From Paraburkholderia sp. FT54 (GTDB lineage: Bacteria; Pseudomonadota; Gammaproteobacteria; Burkholderiales; Burkholderiaceae), in contig NZ_CP134196.1 of the NCBI RefSeq assembly GCF_031585635.1, positions 2,480,001 to 2,544,000 on the forward strand: a stretch of 64,000 nt of DNA. Reading direction: 5' to 3'. The notes under the pieces were generated by a model. The model worked only from the letters and a program-made list of their open reading frames with translations. It searched no databases and was not told the DNA's origin. Shown one piece after another: positions 63,997 to 64,000 of the stretch. Each line of letters opens with the position of its first letter. The first letter of the stretch is position 1. The position numbers and the translations under genes are program-made.

Positions 63997-64000
63997 CGCG

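Overview
The window looks like a chromosomal segment of a Burkholderiaceae bacterium, most likely Paraburkholderia or Caballeronia. This rests on high GC codon use, a complete 5S rRNA of Burkholderia type, DUF4148 and DUF2827 proteins that are common in that group, and a dense set of sugar-acid and aromatic-type catabolic genes with AraC, IclR and GntR regulators. No replication origin, tRNA gene or CRISPR array was seen.

Layout. 0.1-1.9 kb: a secreted lipoprotein. 3.2-9.6 kb: a LuxR-type response regulator convergent with two tandem paralogous hybrid histidine kinases; the second kinase is split by an intact 1.55-kb IS110/IS1111-type element whose long 3' non-coding end has the layout of a bridge RNA. 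10.2-17.8 kb: a DUF4148 protein, a ferritin-like diiron protein divergent from an AraC regulator, a second AraC regulator, an IS3 remnant and a SulP anion transporter. 18.0-22.9 kb: a four-gene operon for AI-2E permease, NodT outer-membrane factor, HlyD-type fusion protein and DUF2955 inner-membrane protein. 23.8-25.8 kb: OsmC and small conserved proteins.

26.0-30.0 kb is a scrap yard: IS21 piece, orphan 5S rRNA with spacer and the last bases of a 23S gene, IS6 piece, UPF0182 fragment, and a DUF4336 gene beheaded by an ISNCY-type transposase. 30.5-35.7 kb is an intact catabolic cluster: YheO/DauR-like regulator, ornithine-cyclodeaminase-family enzyme resembling iminosuccinate reductase, SRY1/serine-racemase-type dehydratase, DSD1-fold metal/PLP enzyme and a dicarboxylate symporter. 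I read it as uptake and degradation of 3-hydroxyaspartate stereoisomers, a cousin of the beta-hydroxyaspartate cycle without its aminotransferase. It is the best candidate for an under-described system here.

36.0-39.9 kb: an MFS/dehydratase chimera, YbaK deacylase, HAD phosphatase, a frameshifted LuxR remnant, and an integrative-element leader plus DUF932 start cut by an IS110 fragment. 40.1-44.4 kb: an ABC importer with a TRZ/ATZ-type amidohydrolase. 44.5-51.2 kb: a decaying island between two IS1182 pieces, holding the remains of a Nit1C-like (MSMEG_0569/0570) cluster joined to an LnmK/Pnap_2097-family protein and a methylmalonyl-CoA mutase; three of its four genes carry stops or frameshifts. 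51.6-53.3 kb: a chemoreceptor. 53.6-63.4 kb: sugar-acid catabolism (2-oxoglutarate-semialdehyde dehydrogenase, FAH-family dehydratase, IclR, MBL lactonase, GntR, Ldh-family dehydrogenase, UxaA/GarD-type dehydratase, ACS-family MFS). The right edge holds the end of a DUF2827 gene.

All family calls come from reading motifs by eye; no database search was run.
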